DNA from: Gordonia neofelifaecis NRRL B-59395
GTDB lineage: Bacteria; Actinomycetota; Actinomycetes; Mycobacteriales; Mycobacteriaceae
Assembly: GCF_000192435.1 (NCBI RefSeq)
Contig: NZ_AEUD01000003.1
Location: forward strand, 62,001 to 126,000
DNA: 64,000 nucleotides
Reading direction: 5' to 3'
Numbering within the stretch: the stretch's first letter is position 1; each line of letters starts with the position of its first letter. The translations under genes were made by a program, and so were the position numbers. Positions 42,673 through 54,617 of the stretch are shown piece by piece. Under the pieces are notes generated by a model. It saw nothing but the letters and a program-made list of their open reading frames with translations. It made no database searches and was not told the origin of the DNA.

Positions 42673-43581
42673 TCAGTCCTCGCGGCGGGTGGACAGGACC
42701 AGGAGCGTCGCGCCGATCATCAGCAGCGCGCTGCCGAACATGTGCAGGATCACCAACACCTCGGGCAGGTTCGTCGCGTACTGGACGTAGCCGATGACGC
42801 CCTGGACCAGGATGACACCGCCGAACACCGCGGCCGCGCGCCGCATCGACGAGACGGCCGCGACCGTCAGCAGGATCAGTGCGACGGTCAGGCCGACCAG
42901 GGTCCAGACCGCGTCGACGTGCAACTGGGTGGCCTGCGTCGGCTCCAGCCCGTTGCGGTGCGCCTTGATGTCGCCCGCGTGCGGCCCGGAACCGGTGACG
43001 ACGGTTCCGAGATAGATGACGACCCAGGTCAGCGCGTAGATCGCCCACGACAGCATCACCGCGAAGCGGCGCATCACCTTCGGCTGCGAGTCGTCGAGCG
43101 GCGTCGCGCGGACGCCCGGCCGGGTGTGCACGGCCAACCAGGTCGCGAGCGAGATGATGACCATCGTGGACAGGAAGTGGAACGCGACGATCCACGGGTT
43201 CAGGTTGGTCAGCACCGTGATGCCGCCGATCACCGCCTGCAGCGGGACGCCCATCGCGACGGCGGTAGCCAACCGCCGGGACGTCCGGTCGACCGGTCGA
43301 CGGCGCATGGCGGCCAGCCAGGTGCCCACCGCGACGATGACGAGGACCCAGGTCAGCATCCGGTTGCCGAACTCGATCACGCCGTGGATGCCCATCGCGG
43401 CGTGCGGTGTGAGCGAACCGGCGGTGCACTGGGGCCAGGTGGGGCATCCGAGGCCCGAGTCGGTCACCCGGACCGCGCCGCCCGTGACCACCAGCACGAC
43501 GTTCGCGACCACGTTCGCGATCGCCCACGCATAGAGGAACTTGGCCGTCGGGCGCTTGAAGCCGAACCAGGACTCGATCAT
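42673..43581 (-). CDS. ctaA: Heme A synthase
   Basis: 302 residues and about eight transmembrane helices. The N-terminal half has GGAVRVTDSGLGCPTWPQC (the paired cysteines of the extracytoplasmic loop) and HGVIEFGNRMLTWVL (heme ligand and catalytic Glu region). The second half has THLLVALHFLSTM-type sequence (WIVAFHFLSTMVIISL) and VILHMFGSALLMIG. Oxidises heme O to heme A for cytochrome aa3. ATG 43581 overlaps the stop of the exporter permease (ATGA), so a longer start at 43596 is not needed. Confidence 0.93.
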   Translation of the reverse strand: MIESWFGFKRPTAKFLYAWAIANVVANVVLVVTGGAVRVTDSGLGCPTWPQCTAGSLTPHAAMGIHGVIEFGNRMLTWVLVIVAVGTWLAAMRRRPVDRTSRRLATAVAMGVPLQAVIGGITVLTNLNPWIVAFHFLSTMVIISLATWLAVHTRPGVRATPLDDSQPKVMRRFAVMLSWAIYALTWVVIYLGTVVTGSGPHAGDIKAHRNGLEPTQATQLHVDAVWTLVGLTVALILLTVAAVSSMRRAAAVFGGVILVQGVIGYVQYATNLPEVLVILHMFGSALLMIGATLLVLSTRRED

Positions 43582-44378
43582 TGAAACCGGAACCACCTAA
43601 CTGCCAGTGCGCTGCCGATCGCGGCCCACACGATCAGGACGCAGAAACCGAACACGTCGAACGAAGACTCCAGGGCCCGGGTGAGCGCCTCGGTGAGCGC
43701 TCCGGACGGGGACAGGCGGGCGATGGTGCGCACCGCGCCGGGGACGTGCTCATCGAAGACGACGAGGCCGGCGAGCCCCAATAGGACGAACCAGATGAGG
43801 TTGCCGAGCGCGAGGACCACCTCTGCCTTGAGCGTGCCGCCGAGCAGCAGACCGAGGCTGGCGAAGGCGACAGTTCCGACGGCGATCGCCAGCGCGCCGA
43901 GCGCGAGGCCGGCGAGGCCGGGGCGCCAGCCGAAGGCGAGTCCGATGGCCCCGATGATCACCGACTGCATGACCACCACGATCAGCACCGCGAGCGACTT
44001 TCCCGCGATGATGCCCCATCGGGGGATGGGGGTGGCGCCGAGTCGCTTCAGCGCACCGTAGCGGCGGTCGAAGCCGACTGCGATCGCCTGTCCGGTGAAC
44101 GCGGTGGACATGATCGCGACGGCGAGGATCGCGGGCACGAAGGTCGTGGCGCGCGCGGCCGGCGTGTCGCCTGCCTCGGTGGTCAGGGGGAGCAGGCTCA
44201 GCCCGACCAGCATGGTGATCGGGATGAACATGGTCAGCAGCAGCTGCTCGCCGTTGCGCAACAGGAGCACCAGCTCCATGCGGGTCTGCGCCGCGAGCAT
44301 CCGGGCCAGCGGGGCAGGCTGCGGGTTCGGGGTGAAGGTTCCGCTGGGGAACCGATTGGCCGCGGGGACTTCGGTCAC
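43578..44378 (-). CDS. ABC-2 type exporter permease
   Basis: 266 residues with six predicted membrane helices, in the DrrB-like ABC-2 family. Key segments are MLAAQTRMELVLLLRNGEQL, AFTGQAIAVGFDRRYGALKR and LGATPIPRWGIIAGKSLAV. It begins at GTG 44378, overlapping the ATPase stop by four bases, so the two form one exporter. Substrate unknown. The pair lies in the same place as Rv1457c-Rv1458c between ctaA and mptB, so export of a lipid or cell-wall precursor is a reasonable guess only. Confidence 0.88.
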   Translation of the reverse strand: MTEVPAANRFPSGTFTPNPQPAPLARMLAAQTRMELVLLLRNGEQLLLTMFIPITMLVGLSLLPLTTEAGDTPAARATTFVPAILAVAIMSTAFTGQAIAVGFDRRYGALKRLGATPIPRWGIIAGKSLAVLIVVVMQSVIIGAIGLAFGWRPGLAGLALGALAIAVGTVAFASLGLLLGGTLKAEVVLALGNLIWFVLLGLAGLVVFDEHVPGAVRTIARLSPSGALTEALTRALESSFDVFGFCVLIVWAAIGSALAVRWFRFQ

Positions 44379-45343
44379 GCCCGCACCTCCCGTCCGGTGA
44401 GAGTCAGGAAGACGTCCTGGAGGCTGTTGCTGGCGACGTTCAGCGAGGAGATCAGCACATCGCGGTCCGCGCAGAACCGGGTGATCAGCGCGACGACCTC
44501 GGGCGTGATTCCGCCGGTGATCAGGTGCTCCCCGGTGGGTGAGAGCGAGCAGCGGTACCCGGTGGGCAGCGCGGACTGCAGCGCTTGCGAGTCGAGTCCG
44601 GGCGCGGTGAAGCGAAGCTGGCCCTCGGCGTCCTGGCGGACGAGATCGGCCGGGGTTCCGGCGGCCACCGCGCGGCCCTTGTCGACGATGACGATCTGAT
44701 CCGCGAGTTCTTCGGCCTCGTCGAGCAGATGGGTGGTCAGCAGAATGGAGACGCCGTCGGCACGCAGTCGGGAGATCAGCTCCCAGACCATGATGCGGGC
44801 GTGCGCGTCGAGGCCGGCGGTCGGCTCGTCGAGGAAGACGAGTTCGGGACGACCCACGAGCGCGCAGGCCAGCGACAGCCGCTGCTGCTGGCCGCCCGAC
44901 AGACGACGGAAACCGGTCCCGGCGACCTCGGTGAGGCCCAGGGCGTCCATCAGCCAGTCGGGGTCGAGGGGATCGGCGCTGTAGGCGGCGCACAGCCGCA
45001 GCATCTCCTTGGCCTTGGCGCCCGGGTAGGCGCCGCCGCCCTGAAGCATCACGCCGATCCGCGTCCGCAGACGGTCGTTGTCGGCGACGGGATCCAACCC
45101 GAGAACCCGGACCTCACCGGCATCGGGTCGGGTGAATCCCTCGCAGATCTCGACGGTCGTGGTCTTGCCCGCTCCGTTGGGTCCGAGTAGCGCGAGGATC
45201 TCCCCGCGGGGAAGGGTCAGGTCGAGTCCGTCGACGGCGGTCTTGTCGCCGAACGTCTTCACCAGACCGCGAACCTGCAGCGCCGCGTCGCCCGAAGCCG
45301 GTCGGTGATCCGGCCCGGTACCGGGCGAAGAAGCTTCATGCAC
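44375..45343 (-). CDS. ABC exporter ATP-binding protein
   Basis: 322 residues, DrrA/CcmA type. Walker A LLGPNGAGKTTTVEICEG, Q-loop VMLQGGGAYPGA, signature RLSGGQQQRLSLACALVG and Walker B ELVFLDEPTAGLDAHAR are intact; the switch His is in LLTTHLLDEAEELAD. A C-terminal extension of about 90 residues follows the nucleotide domain, as usual for exporters. Upstream 45344-45441 separates it from mptB with no clear terminator. Confidence 0.92.
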   Translation of the reverse strand: MHEASSPGTGPDHRPASGDAALQVRGLVKTFGDKTAVDGLDLTLPRGEILALLGPNGAGKTTTVEICEGFTRPDAGEVRVLGLDPVADNDRLRTRIGVMLQGGGAYPGAKAKEMLRLCAAYSADPLDPDWLMDALGLTEVAGTGFRRLSGGQQQRLSLACALVGRPELVFLDEPTAGLDAHARIMVWELISRLRADGVSILLTTHLLDEAEELADQIVIVDKGRAVAAGTPADLVRQDAEGQLRFTAPGLDSQALQSALPTGYRCSLSPTGEHLITGGITPEVVALITRFCADRDVLISSLNVASNSLQDVFLTLTGREVRA

Positions 45344-45441
45344 GCCCCACAGCCTAGGCTAGCGACGCAGGTCACCGGGCTGCGGGGCCGCCGCGAGTGG
45401 ACGTCGAGCAGACGACCGGTCAACGGTCGTGAACCGCTCGC

Positions 45442-47214
45442 TTACTGGGGCTTCGGGTCGCGTCGTCGTCGGATCCAGGTTCTGATCGGGCTGTCGATGA
45501 AGAAGAACATGGCAGTGATTGCGACCATGATCACACCGGTGGCGAGTCCCTGTGCGACCACCAGCGGGCTGGTATCCGAACTCGTCGGCATGACGACGAC
45601 GGCGATGATGCCCGAGATCACCACCGTTCCGATGCGGAACCAGCGGGTGGTGGCCCACGCCGCGAGCGGGATGACCGCCCACAGCAGATACCAGGCCTGA
45701 ACGAACGGGAAGAAGATCACCACGCTGGCCATCGCGATGCCGAGGCCGCCGATCGGGTGGATGCGACCGGCCAGGCAGGCGAGCAGCCAGCGGACCACCA
45801 GGACGGCGGCGACGAGTTGGCCGATCGGTCGGGCGATGTCGAGGATCGCCTGCGTCTGCTCGCCCATTCCGAGCCAGAGGCCGACGCGTCCGGCGACCAC
45901 TGAGAGCAGGGTCGGCATCGACATCCACGACCGCACGATGCCGCCGGTGCTGAGGGTGTGCGTCCAGCCGAAGCCGAGTCCGGTGCCCAGGCAGGTGCCG
46001 ATCACGATCACCCCGGCGACGGTGATCATCGTCGCCGCGCTCGCCGCGAGTGCCGCCACCGACTGTCTCGATCGCGTCCACCATTCCCTGATCGGTGCGT
46101 GGCGGAGAGCCGGGAGCGTGGCGCCCCATCGGCGGGCCAGAGCGATCCCGGCGAAGCCGAGGGCGAGCATCGAGGTCACCTTGATCATGGACGAGGCCGC
46201 GATCATCGCGATGCCCGCGATCAGGATCCACCCCGCGCGCGACGGGAGCGGCCGGTCGGGCAGGCGGAGTCTGGCCGTCCCGTAGATCGCCTGGAAACAC
46301 CACTCCAGGCCGACGAGCATCATGCCGATCATCAGCGATTCGTTGTGGATGCCGCCCACCAGGTGGAGGATCAGCAGCGGATTGAGGGCGCCGAGCCACA
46401 GGGCGGCGACCGACGACACGCCGCATCGGCGCGCGAGACGAGGCAGGGCCCAGACGATCATCAGCACTCCGCCGATGGCGACGAGCCGGTGGAGCAGGAC
46501 CGCCATCGTGATGTTCTCGCCGGTGATGGCGGTGATCTGCTCGCCGATCCAGAGGAACAGCGGACCGTACGGGGCGGGGGTGTCCTTCCACAGATTGGGC
46601 ACCGACAGGGTGAGCGCGTGGTCGACGCCGAGTCCGCGCATCGGGCTGTACGTGTACGGGTCCATGCCCTTGTACGCGATCGCACTCTGCGCGAGGTAGG
46701 AGTAGACGTCCTTGCTCAGCAGCGGGGGTGCGATCACGAGCGGTGCGACCCACATCAGCAGCGTGCGGTCGGTCTGCCCGCGCGTCATCCGCCGCGCCGG
46801 ACTCCGGCCCTCGGCGACTTCGACCCGGTAGCGGCCGACGGCGTATCTGCCGAGCATCACCCACGCGACGACGAGCATGATCGCGCCGCCGATCGAGATG
46901 GTCAGCGCGGTGGAGTACATCCGGGACGGCAGCGAGAGGATCCGCGTTCCGACGATGGGGTTCTGGAGGACCGGCAGCATGCCGGTGCCCAGCGAGCCGA
47001 TCAGGATCAGCATCGATCCGGTGGTGCCGAACAGCCTGATCCGGCGCATCCGGAGCGTTTCGAGACGATTCAGCGGACCGACTTCGCGCTCGTCGTCGTG
47101 CATCCGGGCGACGGTGGTGCCGAAGTCGCCGATGCGGTCGGAGTCGTGCTCGACGGCGGGCTTGGCGAGCCCTATGTAATCGAGCGTCCGGCGCATGAGG
47201 GGGAGTTCTGGCAC
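45442..47214 (-). CDS. mptB: Alpha-(1->6)-mannopyranosyltransferase
   Basis: 590 residues with about 13 transmembrane helices, GT-C fold. The acidic/aromatic motif PLLSKDVYSYLAQSAIAYKG and the loop GGIHNESLMIGMMLVG fit MptB (Rv1459c), which starts the alpha-1,6-mannan core of lipomannan from polyprenyl-phosphomannose. Length matches the mycobacterial protein. The start is GTG 47214, seven bases after a TAGAGT -10 box. It is divergent from sufR, as in mycobacteria. Confidence 0.9.
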   Translation of the reverse strand: MPELPLMRRTLDYIGLAKPAVEHDSDRIGDFGTTVARMHDDEREVGPLNRLETLRMRRIRLFGTTGSMLILIGSLGTGMLPVLQNPIVGTRILSLPSRMYSTALTISIGGAIMLVVAWVMLGRYAVGRYRVEVAEGRSPARRMTRGQTDRTLLMWVAPLVIAPPLLSKDVYSYLAQSAIAYKGMDPYTYSPMRGLGVDHALTLSVPNLWKDTPAPYGPLFLWIGEQITAITGENITMAVLLHRLVAIGGVLMIVWALPRLARRCGVSSVAALWLGALNPLLILHLVGGIHNESLMIGMMLVGLEWCFQAIYGTARLRLPDRPLPSRAGWILIAGIAMIAASSMIKVTSMLALGFAGIALARRWGATLPALRHAPIREWWTRSRQSVAALAASAATMITVAGVIVIGTCLGTGLGFGWTHTLSTGGIVRSWMSMPTLLSVVAGRVGLWLGMGEQTQAILDIARPIGQLVAAVLVVRWLLACLAGRIHPIGGLGIAMASVVIFFPFVQAWYLLWAVIPLAAWATTRWFRIGTVVISGIIAVVVMPTSSDTSPLVVAQGLATGVIMVAITAMFFFIDSPIRTWIRRRRDPKPQ

Positions 47215-47221
47215 ATCGAAG

Positions 47222-47227
47222 ACTCTA
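47222..47227 (-). promoter_or_regulatory. -10 box for leaderless mptB transcript
   Basis: On the minus strand TAGAGT is followed by seven bases and GTG 47214; no Shine-Dalgarno is seen. Confidence 0.55.
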
Positions 47228-47335
47228 ACTGTTGCGTTCGGTGACGCTTCCGCTCCCGCGCAGACGCACCGGAGACCTCACGGACCCTTCGTGCGATTTA
47301 GGCGACCCTTGGTGGCCCGGTGGAAGTATTTAGGT

Positions 47336-47347
47336 AACAATATTGTT
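47336..47347. promoter_or_regulatory. Perfect palindrome, probable SufR operator
   Basis: AACAATATTGTT is a perfect 12-bp palindrome directly upstream of sufR and overlaps a -10-like TATTGT (47341-47346). Placement over the promoter core fits autorepression by the Fe-S form of SufR, as known for cyanobacterial and mycobacterial SufR. The AT-rich character stands out from the GC-rich surroundings. Confidence 0.65.
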
Positions 47348-47356
47348 GTGAAAAGC

Positions 47357-48109
47357 ATGAGCGGTGACGAGCGACTGCTGCCTGAGCAGCATACGGACGG
47401 GGGTGGCCCCGATGGCCAGACCCGTGCCGCAGTCGTGTCGCTGCTGGTGGACGAGGGGCCGATGACGGCGGGCGACATCGCCGAGCGTCTCGGCATCTCG
47501 CCTGCGGGAGTGCGCCGTCACCTGGAGAACTTGTCGGCCGACGGCGACATCGAGGTCGCGCCCTCGGGCTTCAGCAAGGCAGGTTCGGGCAGGGGCGGTC
47601 GTGGCCGTCCCGCCAAGTGGTTCCAGCTCACGCCCGCCGGCCGCGGAAAGCTCCGACACGCGTACGACGACCTCGCCGGAGCGGTGCTGCGGAAGCTGCG
47701 CGACGTCGCCGGTCAGCAGGCAGTCGACGAGTTCGCGCACGACCGCATCGCGGGCCTGGTCGCCGAGGTCGAGCCCGTCGAATCGTCGGGTTCGGTGATC
47801 GCCACGGTTCAGCAGATCGCCGACGCGCTCACGGCAGGCGGCTACTCCGCTGACACGCGCGAAGTCGGCGCAGGCGTTCAGATCTGCCAACATCATTGCC
47901 CGGTCGCCCATGTGGCGTCCGAGTTCCCGGAGCTCTGCGAGGCCGAGACGGCCATGTTCACCGAGCTCCTCGGTACACACGTGCAGCGGTTGGCGACCAT
48001 CGCCAACGGCGACTGCGTGTGTACGACGCACGTTCCAGTGCATGTCACGACTGACGGAGGCGGCCAGCCCGCAGCCTCCGACACCCCCGAAGGAAAGGTT
48101 CTCCGATGA
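47357..48109 (+). CDS. sufR: Fe-S cluster-sensing repressor SufR
   Basis: 250 residues. An N-terminal winged helix ([40 protein letters not shown]) and a C-terminal sensor with candidate Fe-S ligands: Cys in [17 protein letters not shown] and GDCVCTTHV. It represses the suf operon when clusters are sufficient. The start ATG 47357 lies just after the operator, with GAAAAG upstream; GTG 47348 is an alternative. A longer frame to 47195 crosses the operator and is rejected. ATGA overlap with sufB. Confidence 0.93.
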   Translation: MSGDERLLPEQHTDGGGPDGQTRAAVVSLLVDEGPMTAGDIAERLGISPAGVRRHLENLSADGDIEVAPSGFSKAGSGRGGRGRPAKWFQLTPAGRGKLRHAYDDLAGAVLRKLRDVAGQQAVDEFAHDRIAGLVAEVEPVESSGSVIATVQQIADALTAGGYSADTREVGAGVQICQHHCPVAHVASEFPELCEAETAMFTELLGTHVQRLATIANGDCVCTTHVPVHVTTDGGGQPAASDTPEGKVLR

Positions 48110-49542
48110 CGGTCACCGATCCCGCCGCCACCCAGTTGACGCAGGAAGAGACCATTGCTTCCTTCGATCGCTACGGTTACGGCTGGTCCGACAGCGACGA
48201 GGCAGGTGCGTCCGCCAAGCGCGGTCTGTCCGAGGCCGTCGTCCGCGACATCTCGGCCAAGAAGAACGAGCCCGAGTGGATGCTCGAGCAGCGTCTGAAG
48301 GCGCTCCGCATCTTCGATCGCAAGCCCATGCCCAGCTGGGGCGGCGACCTCGACGGCATCGACTTCGACAACATCAAGTACTTCGTGCGCTCGACCGAGA
48401 AGCAGGCCGAGTCGTGGGAGGAACTGCCCGAGGACATCAAGAACACCTACGACCGCCTCGGCATCCCCGAGGCGGAGAAGCAGCGCCTCGTCGCAGGCGT
48501 CGCCGCTCAGTACGAGTCCGAGGTCGTCTACCACCAGATCCGCGAGGACCTGGAGGAGAAGGGTGTCATCTTCCTCGACACCGACACCGGCCTCAAGGAG
48601 CACCCGGAGATCTTCCAGGAGTACTTCGGCAGCGTCATCCCCGCCGGCGACAACAAATTCTCGGCGCTGAACACCTCTGTGTGGTCGGGCGGCTCGTTCA
48701 TCTACGTCCCGCCGGGCGTCCACGTGGACATCCCGCTGCAGGCGTACTTCCGCATCAACACCGAGAACATGGGTCAGTTCGAGCGGACGCTGATCATCGT
48801 CGACGAGGACGCATACGTCCACTACGTCGAGGGCTGCACCGCGCCGATCTACAAGTCGGACTCGCTGCACTCGGCGGTCGTCGAGATCGTCGTGAAGAAG
48901 GGCGGCCGCTGCCGCTACACGACCATCCAGAACTGGTCGAACAACGTCTACAACCTGGTCACCAAGCGCGCGAAGGCCGAAGAGGGCGCGACCATGGAGT
49001 GGATCGACGGCAACATCGGCTCCAAGGTGACGATGAAGTACCCGGCCGTGTGGCTGACCGGCGAGCACGCCAAGGGCGAGGTCCTGTCGGTCGCGTTCGC
49101 GGGCGAGGGTCAGCACCAGGACACCGGGTCGAAGATGGTTCACCTGGCGCCCAACACCTCGAGCAACATCGTCAGCAAGTCCGTGGCGCGAGGCGGCGGA
49201 CGGTCGTCGTACCGCGGTCTGATCAAGATCAACCCGGGTGCGCACGGCAGCCGCTCGACGGTGCAGTGCGACGCGCTGCTGGTCGATCAGATCAGCCGCA
49301 GCGACACCTACCCGTACGTCGACATCCGCGAGGACGACGTGACGATGGGACACGAGGCCACCGTCTCGAAGGTCAGCGACGATCAGCTCTTCTACCTGAT
49401 GAGCCGCGGCATGACCGAGCAGGAGGCCATGGCGATGGTGGTCCGCGGCTTCGTGGAGCCCATCGCCAAGGAACTCCCCATGGAGTACGCACTCGAGCTC
49501 AACCGGCTCATCGAACTGCAGATGGAAGGATCGGTCGGCTGA
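48106..49542 (+). CDS. sufB: Fe-S cluster scaffold protein SufB
   Basis: 478 residues, the intein-free length. Recognised by [80 protein letters not shown] and [12 protein letters not shown]. It forms the SufBC2D scaffold that builds clusters. The M. tuberculosis homologue (Rv1461) carries an intein, absent here. The stop shares its A with the ATG of sufD (TGATG). Confidence 0.97.
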   Translation: MTVTDPAATQLTQEETIASFDRYGYGWSDSDEAGASAKRGLSEAVVRDISAKKNEPEWMLEQRLKALRIFDRKPMPSWGGDLDGIDFDNIKYFVRSTEKQAESWEELPEDIKNTYDRLGIPEAEKQRLVAGVAAQYESEVVYHQIREDLEEKGVIFLDTDTGLKEHPEIFQEYFGSVIPAGDNKFSALNTSVWSGGSFIYVPPGVHVDIPLQAYFRINTENMGQFERTLIIVDEDAYVHYVEGCTAPIYKSDSLHSAVVEIVVKKGGRCRYTTIQNWSNNVYNLVTKRAKAEEGATMEWIDGNIGSKVTMKYPAVWLTGEHAKGEVLSVAFAGEGQHQDTGSKMVHLAPNTSSNIVSKSVARGGGRSSYRGLIKINPGAHGSRSTVQCDALLVDQISRSDTYPYVDIREDDVTMGHEATVSKVSDDQLFYLMSRGMTEQEAMAMVVRGFVEPIAKELPMEYALELNRLIELQMEGSVG

Positions 49543-50717
49543 TGGCGGACGCTTCGCAGACCACCGCCTCACCGGTGGTGGTCAACAAGGGTGAGCTCTT
49601 CACCTCCTACGACGTCGACGCCTTCGAGGTGCCGTCGCAGCGCGAGGAGTCGTGGCGTTTCACCCCCTTCCGCCGCCTGCACGGACTGCACGACGGCACC
49701 GCGGTCGCCAGCGGCACCACGACCGTCGAGGTCGCCGGTGCGACGGACGGCGTGAGCGTCGAGACCGTCGCCCGCGACGACCAGCGTCTCGGCGAGGCCG
49801 GTGTGCCGTTCGACCGTGTTGCGGCACAGGCCTACTCCTCGTTCGAGAAGGCGACCGTGCTGACGATCGGCAAGGAGGCGCAGGTCGCCGAGCCGGTGGT
49901 CGTCACCGTGGAGGGACCGGGCACCGACAAGGTCGCGTACTCGCACCTCCAGGTCCGCGCCGAGGCCTTCTCGAAGGCCGTCGTGGTCATCGATCAGCGT
50001 GGCAGCGGCGTGATCGGTGAGAACATCGAGATCCTCGTCGGCGACAGCGCGCATCTGACCGTCGTCAACGTGCATGAGTGGGAGGACGATGCCACCCACG
50101 TCGCGACGCACCACCTGTCGCTGGGACGTGACGCGGTCGTGAAGCACTTCGCGGTCAGCCTCGGCGGCCACACGGTCCGCCTCTCGCCGCACGTGCAGTA
50201 CACCGCGCCCGGCGGCGACGCCGAGCTGTGGGGACTGTACTTCGCCGACGGCGGTCAGCACCTCGAGCAGCGGCTCCTGGTGGACCACTCGCAGCCGAAC
50301 TGCCGCTCGCACGTCACGTACAAGGGCGCGCTGCAGGGCGACCCGTCGGGTGACAAGCGCAAGGAGGCCCACACGGTCTGGATCGGCGACGTGCTGATCC
50401 GCCCGGCGGCCGAAGGCACCGACACCTACGAGCTGAACCGCAACCTGGTGCTGACCGACAACGCCCGTGCTGATTCGGTGCCGAACCTCGAGATCGAGAC
50501 CGGCGAGATCGTCGGCGCCGGCCACGCGAGTGCCACCGGCCGCTTCGACGACGAGCAGCTGTTCTACCTCCAGGCACGCGGCATCCCCGAGGACCAGGCT
50601 CGCCGCCTCGTGGTCCGTGGCTTCTTCGGCGAGGTGCTCGCCAAGATCGCCGTTCCGGACCTGCGTGAGCGACTCGAAGCCGCCATCGAGGCCGAGCTCG
50701 AGTCCGCCGGCGCCTGA
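49542..50717 (+). CDS. sufD: SufD subunit of the SufBCD complex
   Basis: 391 residues, paralogous to SufB in its beta-helix core: VVVIDQRGSGVIGENIEILV, SHVTYKGALQGDPSGDKRKE, LVLTDNARADSVPNLEIETG and HASATGRFDDEQLFYLQARG. The N-terminal segment REESWRFTPFRRLHGLHDGT is typical of SufD. It pairs with SufB as a scaffold and is involved in iron entry. The start ATG 49542 overlaps the sufB stop by one base. Confidence 0.96.
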   Translation: MADASQTTASPVVVNKGELFTSYDVDAFEVPSQREESWRFTPFRRLHGLHDGTAVASGTTTVEVAGATDGVSVETVARDDQRLGEAGVPFDRVAAQAYSSFEKATVLTIGKEAQVAEPVVVTVEGPGTDKVAYSHLQVRAEAFSKAVVVIDQRGSGVIGENIEILVGDSAHLTVVNVHEWEDDATHVATHHLSLGRDAVVKHFAVSLGGHTVRLSPHVQYTAPGGDAELWGLYFADGGQHLEQRLLVDHSQPNCRSHVTYKGALQGDPSGDKRKEAHTVWIGDVLIRPAAEGTDTYELNRNLVLTDNARADSVPNLEIETGEIVGAGHASATGRFDDEQLFYLQARGIPEDQARRLVVRGFFGEVLAKIAVPDLRERLEAAIEAELESAGA

Positions 50718-50753
50718 TCACCCACACATACTTTCGACAAGGAATCACCACAG

Positions 50754-52820
<2,067 letters not shown>

Positions 52821-52821
<1 letters not shown>

Positions 52822-53276
52822 TGCGGATGGAGCAGATGTACCAGGAAGTGATCCTGGACCACTACAAGCATCCGCACGGGCGCGGACTGCGCGATCCGTT
52901 CGACGCCGAGGTGCATCACGTGAACCCCACCTGCGGTGACGAGGTGACCCTCCGCGTCGCGGTGTCGGATGACACGATCGCCGACATCTCGTACGACGGC
53001 CAGGGCTGCTCCATCTCGCAGGCGTCGACGTCGGTGCTGTTCGATCAGGTCGTCGGACTCAGCGTCGACGATGCCCTGTCGACCCTCGATTCATTCGCCG
53101 CCATGATGACCTCGCGGGGCGCCGACGCCGGCGACGAGGATCTGATCGGCGACGGCATCGCCTTCGCCGGCGTCAGCAAGTATCCCGCGCGCGTGAAGTG
53201 CGCGCTGCTCGGATGGATGGCGTTCAAGGACGCCCTCTCGCAGAGCGTGGCCACCGACATCCCCGATTCCGCCTAG
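52821..53276 (+). CDS. sufU: Sulfur transfer protein SufU
   Basis: A 151-residue zinc protein that accepts sulfur from SufS. The three cysteines are in NPTCGDEVTL, GQGCSISQAS and VKCALLGW, and the Asp zinc ligand is in CGDEV, as in B. subtilis SufU. The N-terminus is MEQMYQEVILDHYKHPHGRG. Start ATG 52821 overlaps the sufS stop by one base. The SUF system here therefore follows the Gram-positive SufSU model rather than SufSE. Confidence 0.96.
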
Positions 53277-53286
53277 GAGCGACCGC

Positions 53287-53643
53287 ATGACGACGAACAC
53301 CGAAAACACCGACACCCCGAACACCGCGTTGCCGTCCATCGACGACGTCGAAGAGGCGATGCGCGACGTCGTCGACCCCGAGCTGGGCATCAACGTCGTC
53401 GACCTCGGCCTGGTGTACGGCGTCGAGATCGATCAGGACGCCGCGGTGAAGCTCGACATGACCCTCACCTCGCCCGCGTGCCCGCTGACCGACGTCATCG
53501 AGGATCAGACCCGCAACGTTCTGGTGACCTCGGGCCTGTGCACCGACATCGACATCAATTGGGTGTGGATTCCCGCCTGGGGACCGGACAAGATCACCGA
53601 CGACGGCCGCGAGCAGCTGCGCGCGCTGGGCTTCACGGTCTGA
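53287..53643 (+). CDS. sufT: SufT-like MIP18/DUF59 protein
   Basis: 118 residues. The family motifs DPELGINVVDLGLVYGVEI and MTLTSPACPLTDVIED are present, with the conserved Cys in PACP. SufT proteins help mature Fe-S enzymes and are the usual last gene of the actinobacterial suf operon (Rv1466). It starts ten bases after sufU with AGGAG upstream. Confidence 0.94.
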   Translation: MTTNTENTDTPNTALPSIDDVEEAMRDVVDPELGINVVDLGLVYGVEIDQDAAVKLDMTLTSPACPLTDVIEDQTRNVLVTSGLCTDIDINWVWIPAWGPDKITDDGREQLRALGFTV

Positions 53644-53742
53644 GTCTGGCGCTCGCTCCGACTGGTGCCGAACGTCAAATCTGTGCCAGTTGAGCAATAG
53701 ACCTGGGTATTTCGATTAGGTCGAACCCTGTGGGACGCCAGG

Positions 53743-53775
53743 CTGTGAGGACGCCGAGAAGGCGTGACCTCACAG
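53743..53775 (+). promoter_or_regulatory. Stem-loop in the leader of the phosphatase gene
   Basis: CTGTGAGG (53743-53750) pairs with CCTCACAG (53768-53775), and ACGCC/GGCGT (53751-53755/53761-53765) extends the stem around a GAGAA loop, with a 2-nt bulge on the 3' side. It ends 5 nt before the AGGGAGAG Shine-Dalgarno of the next gene. Possible role in translation or mRNA stability; may also mark the end of the suf transcript. Confidence 0.5.
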
Positions 53776-53791
53776 AGAACAGGGAGAGACC

Positions 53792-54595
53792 ATGGCGCGG
53801 AGAATTCGTGTGTCCGGACGGCTCGCGGTGCTGGCGGCAGCGGCCGTCGCCGTCGCGGGATTGACCTCGGCCGGCTTCGGCGGAGCGGCGCAGGCCGCAC
53901 CGACGGCACCGGAGCTGACGATCACCCTGGTCCGGCATGCCGAGTCCGAAGGCAATGCGTCGGGCCTCATCGACACCAAGACGCCCGGACCCGATCTGAC
54001 GGAGTTGGGCCGGACACAGGCGCAGCAGAACGCGATCCTGCTCGCCGGCAATCGTTACGACGGTGTGTTCGCCTCGCGCATGGTGCGAACGCAACAGACG
54101 GCACGACCGCTCGCGCAGAAGCTGTTCCGCCCGGTGGTCGTAGAGCCGGGCTTCCACGAGATCCTGGCCGGTGACTACGAGGGTCAGCCCGAGGCGACCG
54201 CGCAGATGAACTACTTCCAGGCGCCGACGCAGTGGATGCGGGGCAACCTGGACGCACGGATCCCGGGTGCCGAGGACGGTCACGAGTTCAAGAAGCGGTT
54301 CAACGACTCACTCGCCGCGGTCGTCCGCACCGGTGTTCAGAACCCGGTGATCTTCTCGCACGGCGGGACCATCATGACGTGGTCGATCATGACCGCGACC
54401 AACGCCGCCGAGTACGCGGGCAAACTGGCGGCCGGCGAGCATCTGCGGAACGTCGGACGCGTGGTCCTGAAGGGCAACCCGACCACGGGCTGGCGCATCG
54501 TCGAATGGGTCGCGAAGCCTGCTCTGCCGGAGTTGCCCGCCGGACCGGACTGCGGCCTCGGTTCCGTGGGGACCGGTTCGCTCGCGGCCTGCTGA
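53792..54595 (+). CDS. Secreted histidine phosphatase
   Basis: 267 residues. A Sec signal peptide (basic MARRIRVSGR, hydrophobic LAVLAAAAVAVAGLTSAGF, cleavage near AQAAP, residue 36) leads to a histidine phosphatase (phosphoglycerate-mutase-like) domain: LVRHAESEGNASG with the catalytic His, SRMVRTQQTARPLA, and FSHGGTIMTW with the second His. The C-terminus has two cysteines (PDCGLGS and AAC) possibly forming a disulfide. Substrate unknown; related secreted acid phosphatases in mycobacteria act on small phosphates. It has its own Shine-Dalgarno (AGGGAGAG) 7-8 nt before ATG. Confidence 0.88.
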   Translation: MARRIRVSGRLAVLAAAAVAVAGLTSAGFGGAAQAAPTAPELTITLVRHAESEGNASGLIDTKTPGPDLTELGRTQAQQNAILLAGNRYDGVFASRMVRTQQTARPLAQKLFRPVVVEPGFHEILAGDYEGQPEATAQMNYFQAPTQWMRGNLDARIPGAEDGHEFKKRFNDSLAAVVRTGVQNPVIFSHGGTIMTWSIMTATNAAEYAGKLAAGEHLRNVGRVVLKGNPTTGWRIVEWVAKPALPELPAGPDCGLGSVGTGSLAAC

Positions 54596-54617
54596 TCGGA
54601 GACTCTGCTGATCGAAC

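Noticed and set aside
43578-47214. Arg-rich second-frame translations of the exporter and mptB region
   Set aside because: The other frame gives coherent transmembrane proteins with family motifs; these are frame shadows.
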